In this document: positions 58,692 to 64,000 of the stretch, piece by piece
Position numbering within the stretch: position 1 is the first letter of the stretch
How the letters are laid out: each line of letters begins with the position of its first letter
Assembly (NCBI GenBank): GCA_949358305.1
Contig: CASHSZ010000117.1
Location: forward strand, 1-64,000
DNA length: 64,000 nt
Origin: Strigamia acuminata
Lineage: Eukaryota > Arthropoda > Chilopoda > Geophilomorpha > Linotaeniidae
Direction: 5' to 3'
The notes under the pieces: model-generated
Seen by the model: the letters and a program-made list of their open reading frames with translations, nothing else
Database searches by the model: none
What the model was told of the DNA's origin: nothing
Position numbers and translations under genes: made by a program

Positions 58692-60358
58692 ATAGTCGAT
58701 GACCCGTTCCCGGACTTTGACTCGTACGACTCGTATTCGAGATGTATTCGAGATGTATTCGAGATGTATTCGAATCGTATTCGAGTCGCATTCGAGATGG
58801 TCGATGATTTCCACTCGCTCGTATACGCGTTGTATACGAGCTCGTATTTTGATCGTAATCGTAAACGAATCGTTTACAAGTCGTATACAAGTTGTATACG
58901 ACGTGTATACACCTCGTATACGAACGAAGTTTGGAAAATCCACCGGATACTTACTACGACATGAAAACACATAGTAGTCACATACGTCTTATTTGGAAAT
59001 TGTGTTTTCACAAACTTCGTTCGTATACGAGGTGTATACACGTCGTATACAACTTGTATACGACTTGTAAACGATTCGTTTACGATTACGATCAAAATAC
59101 GAGCTCGTATACAACGCGTATACGAGCGAGTGGAAATCATCGACCATCTCGAATACGACTCGAATTCGATTCGTATTCGATTCGAATACGATTCGAATTC
59201 GATTCGAATACGAATACGATCAAAATACGAACTCGTAACAACTCGAATACGAATCAAAGTCCGGGAAACAAAAATCGACCATCTCGTATACGACTCGTAT
59301 TCGAGATGTATTCGGGATGTATTCGAATCGTATTCGAGTCGCATTCGAGATGGTCGATGATTTCCACTCGCTCGTATACGCGTTGTATACGAGCTCGTAT
59401 TTTGATCGTAATCGTAAACGAATCGTTTACAAGTCGTATACAAGTTGTATACGACGTGTATACACCTCGTATACGAACGAAGTTTGGAAAATCCACCGGA
59501 TACTTACTACGACATGAAAACACATAGTAGTCACATACGTCTTATTTGGAAATTGTGTTTTCACAAACTTCGTTCGTATACGAGGTGTATACACGTCGTA
59601 TACAACTTGTATACGACTTGTAAACGATTCGTTTACGATTACGATCAAAATACGAGCTCGTATACAACGCGTATACGAGCGAGTGGAAATCATCGACCAT
59701 CTCGAATACGACTCGAATTCGATTCGTATTCGATTCGAATACGATTCGAATTCGATTCGAATACGAATACGATCAAAATACGAACTCGTAACAACTCGAA
59801 TACGAATCAAAGTCCGGGAAACAAAAATCGACCATCTCGTATACGACTCGTATTCGAGATGTATTCGAGATGTATTCGAATCGTATTCGAGTCGCATTCG
59901 AGATGGTCGATGGTTTCCACTCGCTCGTATACGCGTTGTATACGAGCTCGTATTTTGATCGTAATCGTAAACGAATCGTTTACAAGTCGTATACAAGTTG
60001 TATACGACGTGTATACACCTCGTATACGAACGAAGTTTGGAAAATCCACCGGATACTTACTACGACATGAAAACACATAGTAGTCACATACGTCTTATTT
60101 GGAAATTGTGTTTTCACAAACTTCGTTCGTATACGAGGTGTATACACGTCGTATACAACTTGTATACGACTTGTAAACGATTCGTTTACGATTACAATCA
60201 AAATACGAGCTCGTATACAACGCGTATACGAGCGAGTGGAAATCATCGACCATCTCGAATGCGACTCGAATACGATTCGAATACATCTCGAATACATCTC
60301 GAATACATCTCGAATACGAGTCGTACGAGTCAAAGTCCGGGAACGGGTCATCGACTAT
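58692..60358. repeat. Palindromic core of element B: three 553-bp palindromic units
   Basis: Three 553-bp units, with asymmetric loops centred near 58972, 59525 and 60078; A has two. The centre of symmetry is at about 59525, inside the middle unit. Small differences from A exist: ATTCGGGATGT near 59309 where A has ATTCGAGATGT, and ATTACAATC near 60192 where A has ATTACGATC. Confidence 0.9.
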
Positions 60359-61026
60359 CTCGTATTCGACTCGAAAACGAGTCGAATACGATTTCGCGTT
60401 GAAGAAGGACAAAACTCGTACTCGACTCGAAAACGAGTCGAATACGATTTCGCGTTGAAGAAGGGCAAAACTCGTATTCGACTCGAAAACGAGTCGAATA
60501 CGATTTCGCGTTGAAGAAGGGCAAAACTCGTACTCGACTCGAAAACGAGTCGAATACGATTTCGCGTTGAAGAAGGGCAAAACTCGTATTCGACTCGAAA
60601 ACGAGTCGAATACGATTTCGCGTTGAAGAAGGGCAAAACTCGTACTCGACTCGAAAACGAGTCGAATACGATTTCGCGTTGAAGAAGGGCAAAACTCGTA
60701 CTCGACTCGAAAAGAGTCGAATACGATTTCGCGTTGAAGAAGGGCAAAACTCGTATTCGACTCGAAAACGAGTCGAATACGATTTCGCGTTGAAGAAGGG
60801 CAAAACTCGTACTCGACTCGAAAACGAGTCGAATACGATTTCGCGTTGAAGAAGGGAAAAATTCGCATTCGACTCGAAAGCGAGTCGAATACGATTTCGC
60901 GTTGAAGAAGGGCAAAACTCGTATTCGATTCGAAAGCGAATCGAATACAATTTTGCGTTGAAAAAGGACAAAAATCGTATTCGATTCGCTTTCGAATCGA
61001 ATACGAGTTTTGTCCTTTTTCAACGC
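60359..61026 (-). repeat. 56-bp hairpin satellite, reverse arm (B)
   Basis: Copy of 33869-34536, including the 55-bp unit with the damaged stem near 60704. Confidence 0.9.
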
Positions 61027-61096
61027 TTGGGAAAAGGACTCGAATGCGCCTCCACGTTGCAATGCGCATTTGTGTAAACGATGATGGAATCCCCTG

Positions 61097-61147
61097 CTTA
61101 AATACTGGCTATCGCGTCACGTAACAGCAACGTGCCACGTCACGTAA
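61097..61147 (-). promoter_or_regulatory. Promoter-like module, reverse arm (B)
   Basis: Minus-strand TATTTAAG (61104-61097) with two upstream TTACGTGACG boxes, facing the core and convergent with the module at 57902-57982. Confidence 0.32.
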
Positions 61148-63970
61148 TTGCAACGTGCCGCGCTATGCCACACAATGTGCCGCCGCGATAGGCCATTGAA
61201 CCCGAATGTGTGTGATGCGAAACGCGCGAGTACGCGCGCGGAGAACGCGCGGCAATGCTAGCAACAGGAGCGCAACTGCCCAAGAAATTGCTCAACAATA
61301 AAAGGCACGTGGAAGCACGTGCCTGAAACAATAGGCACTTCAAATAAAGTTATTGTTAAAAAACGGGCTTGAAAACCAACAATTACACAATAATTAAGGG
61401 GCAAGAAATGAACTTTGCTGCAATGCAAAGTTCTCAAAATACAGAGAAATGAAAGTTACACTTGTATAAAGAATTGACAATGTTTGAAACCAATAAAAAC
61501 TACAAAAACACACTTGTAAAAAACCCAAAACAACACCCAGAATGAATTATTTGACTCAAATTAACCCTAAAACAGTCTTGGAGGTCGTGCAGACGACAGA
61601 GTCGGATCGGAAGGTTGCTAAAACCTGACGCCAAAACTAGCAATGGGACAGCTAGTTAGAAAACAGCTTTTTCATCAATTATGAACGCTGAAAACCTCAC
61701 CCAGGGGTAGAAAATGATGGAGAGAACGTTTTCGCCATCTAAAACGGTCTAAAACGGGTCTAAAATGCCTAAACCGGCGCCTGGAACGTGGCGCAGTTGT
61801 TGGGTCAAATATTGTCAAAAATCAGTGGAAATTTGTCAAATACTGGCAAAAATCTGCTGAAATTTGTCAAAAATTGCCAAATTTTGGCGCAAGTTACGTG
61901 AGGTTTGCGCGCATCCAACTATGACAAAAAATCCATGCGTGTGCACGCGCGATTTACTGGCGCGTTGGAAGCGTTAAAATAAATTTTTCCAATATCTAAC
62001 ACAATTTGCACCGAATTATGGCAATTTTTGACAAATTTACATGGATTTTTGCCAGTATTTGACAAATTTCCACGGATTTTTGACAATATTTGACAAATTC
62101 CAGACAAATTTCAGACAAATTTCAATTAATTTTAGAAATTTTATGAGAAATTTCAGCAAATGTTTGAGGATTGAGGAAATCTTCTGAAATTTGTCAAATA
62201 TAGGCAAAAATCTTCTGAAATTTGTCAAATACAGGCAAAAATCTGCTGAAATTTGTCAAAAATTGCCCAAATTCCGTGCAAGTTTTGCAAGTTTTGCGCG
62301 CATCAAATCGTATGCGCGCCTATACTATTGCACGAGCGCATTGACGCGTGATGAACACCGACCACGTTTACGAAGTGAATTCGAGCTACAAAAGTATCGA
62401 GTCGCCATTCTATGATGGAAAAAAAAAATTAAGTGTAAACAAACAAAATAAAAACTTTAATATACAAGAAACGTACAATTCCACTCAACTTTGTTTCAAA
62501 TTTTATTTATTGGATCATTGAAAATAAACAGTAGTGTTGTGCACTGTACGCTTAAGTGTATACCGGCGATGCGTTGTTTTGTGGTGGGGATTTGCCTCGA
62601 TAATTGATCTTTTCTCTTTGTTTGCAATATTTTTTTGGCCTTTTTTGTTGATTTTTCGGTTTGAAATTGTTTTTTTCCGGTGTAATTTAAGTGGTGGAAG
62701 GTTGTTGGCGTGTGTTGAGGGTAATTTTGGCGGTTTTTGGGTCGGGATTAGTGTTTTCTGCGATTTTTTATCGGTATTTGGGGTTTGATGCAGCGGATAG
62801 CGCATGCGAATCGCCGTCGACCGTAGCATTAGCAATTGCAACCTGCCGCGCTATGCCACACAATGTGCCGCCGCGATAGGCCATCGAATCCGAATGTGTG
62901 TGATGCGAAACGCGAGTACGCGCGCGGAGAACGCGCGGCAATGCTAGCAACAGGAGCGCAACTGCCCAAGAAATTGCTCAACAATAAAAGGCACGTGCCT
63001 GAAACAATAGGCACTTCAAATAAAGTTATTGTTAAAAAACGGGCTTGAAAACCAACAATTACACAATAATTAAGGGGCAAGAAATGAACTTTGCTGCAAT
63101 GCAAAGTTCTCAAAATACAGAGAAATGAAAGTTACACTTGTATAAAGAATTGACAATGTTTGAAACCAATAAAAACTACAAAAACACACTTGTAAAAAAC
63201 CCAAAACAACCCCCAGAATGAATTATTTGACTCAAATTAACCCTAAAACGGTCTTGGAGGTCGTGCAGACGACAGAGTCGGATCGGAAGGTTGCTAAAAC
63301 CTGACGCCAAAACTAGCAATGGGACAGCTAGTTAGAAAACAGCTTTTTCATCAATCATGAACGCTGAAAACCTCACCCAGGGGTAGAAAATGATGGAGAG
63401 AACGTTTTCGCCATCTAAAACGGTCTAAAACGGGTCTAAAATGCCTAAACCGGCGCCTGGAACGTGGCGCAGTTGTTGGGTCAAATATTGTCAAAAATCA
63501 GTGGAAATTTGTCAAATACTGGCAAAAATCTGCTGAAATTTGTCAAAAATTGCCAAATTTTGGCGCAAGTTACGTGAGGTTTGCGCGCATCCAACTATGA
63601 CGAAAAATCCACGCGTGTGCACGCGCGATTTACTGGCGCGTTGGAAGCGTTAAAATAAATTTTTCCAATATCTAACACAATTTGCACCGAATTATGGCAA
63701 TTTTTGACAAATTTACATGGATTTTTGCCAGTATTTGACAAATTTCCACGGATTTTTGACAATATTTGACACATTCAAGACAAATTTCAGACAGATTTCA
63801 ATTAATTTTAGAAAATGTTTGAGAAATATCAGCAAATGTTTGAGGATTGAGGAAATCTGCTGAAATTTGTCAAATATAGACAAAAATCTGCTGAAATTTG
63901 TCAAATATAGACAAAAATCTGCTGAAATTTGTAAAAAATTGCCCAAATTCGGTGCAAGTTTTGCAAGTTT
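61148..63970 (-). repeat. Reversed 1.68-kb units of element B: one full, one partial and diverged
   Basis: Matches 34658-37490 except that the second unit (from 62836) lacks the 10-bp insert in the GGCACGTG palindrome near 62990, and the flanking unit has TTTTTTATCGG (near 62765) where A has TTTTTGATCGG. Sites between these two keep the A-like state (CAACCTGCCGCG, GATAGGCC). This gives a mosaic consistent with conversion between units. Confidence 0.88.
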
Positions 63971-64000
63971 GCAAACAGCAACAAGAATGATGTATTTAAT

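Larger units (their letters stand above)
39001..64000 (+). mobile_element. Element B: second, longer copy of the giant palindromic element (runs off window)
   Basis: Same order as A, at offset 22585 up to the array, 25937 through the forward satellite (two extra 1.68-kb units) and 26490 after the core (one extra 553-bp unit). The last reversed segment is 10 bp shorter than in A. I saw no differences by eye across the first 2 kb. The start coincides exactly with TTAA (39001-39004). The right end lies outside the window. Confidence 0.65.

Overview
This looks like repeat-dominated DNA from a eukaryote, probably an invertebrate animal. It is AT-rich and holds one intron-free Ty3/Gypsy-type gag-pol, a hAT-like MITE with 8-bp target duplications, kilobase satellites, hairpin satellites and long inverted repeats. 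It has no bacterial gene organisation, and I found no host gene, rRNA, convincing tRNA or CRISPR array. I cannot name the species. LAYOUT. (1) 1-9352 is the right-hand, reverse-oriented half of a large repeat element, called L here. It holds a fragment of a palindromic 553-bp satellite, a 56-bp hairpin satellite, one reversed 1.68-kb unit, a subterminal region carrying a hAT-like MITE (2463-2854), several kilobases of diverged modules, and an inverted terminal sequence ending in TTAA at 9349-9352. (2) 9353-16415 is a minus-strand retroelement with gag (13812-16103) and pol (9559-13818). They are joined by a textbook -1 frameshift site, and both frames are uninterrupted. No LTRs are visible: the sequence turns into TTAA-ended repeat elements on both sides. 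(3) 16416-37490 is element A. It opens with the mirror image of L's terminus (TTAA at 16416), followed by a subterminal region, eight head-to-tail 1676-1688 bp units, the 56-bp hairpin satellite, a palindromic core (two 553-bp units), the hairpin satellite reversed, and about 1.7 reversed 1.68-kb units. (4) 37491-39000 is a spacer with no recognised gene. (5) 39001-64000 is element B, a near-identical copy of A with ten 1.68-kb units instead of eight and three 553-bp units instead of two. It runs off the window. INTERPRETATION. L, A and B look like incomplete views of one family of giant palindromic (foldback-like) elements: TTAA terminus, subterminal region, unit array, hairpin satellite, palindromic core, then the same in reverse. 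The TTAA start followed by CC resembles piggyBac-type ends, but no transposase is present, so that assignment is inference. Promoter-like modules (two TTACGTGACG boxes and a TATTTAAG box) sit at both inner edges of the unit arrays and face the palindromic core, so convergent or hairpin transcription is possible. The only proteins I support are the retroelement Gag and Pol. Other open frames in the window come from stop-free repeats.
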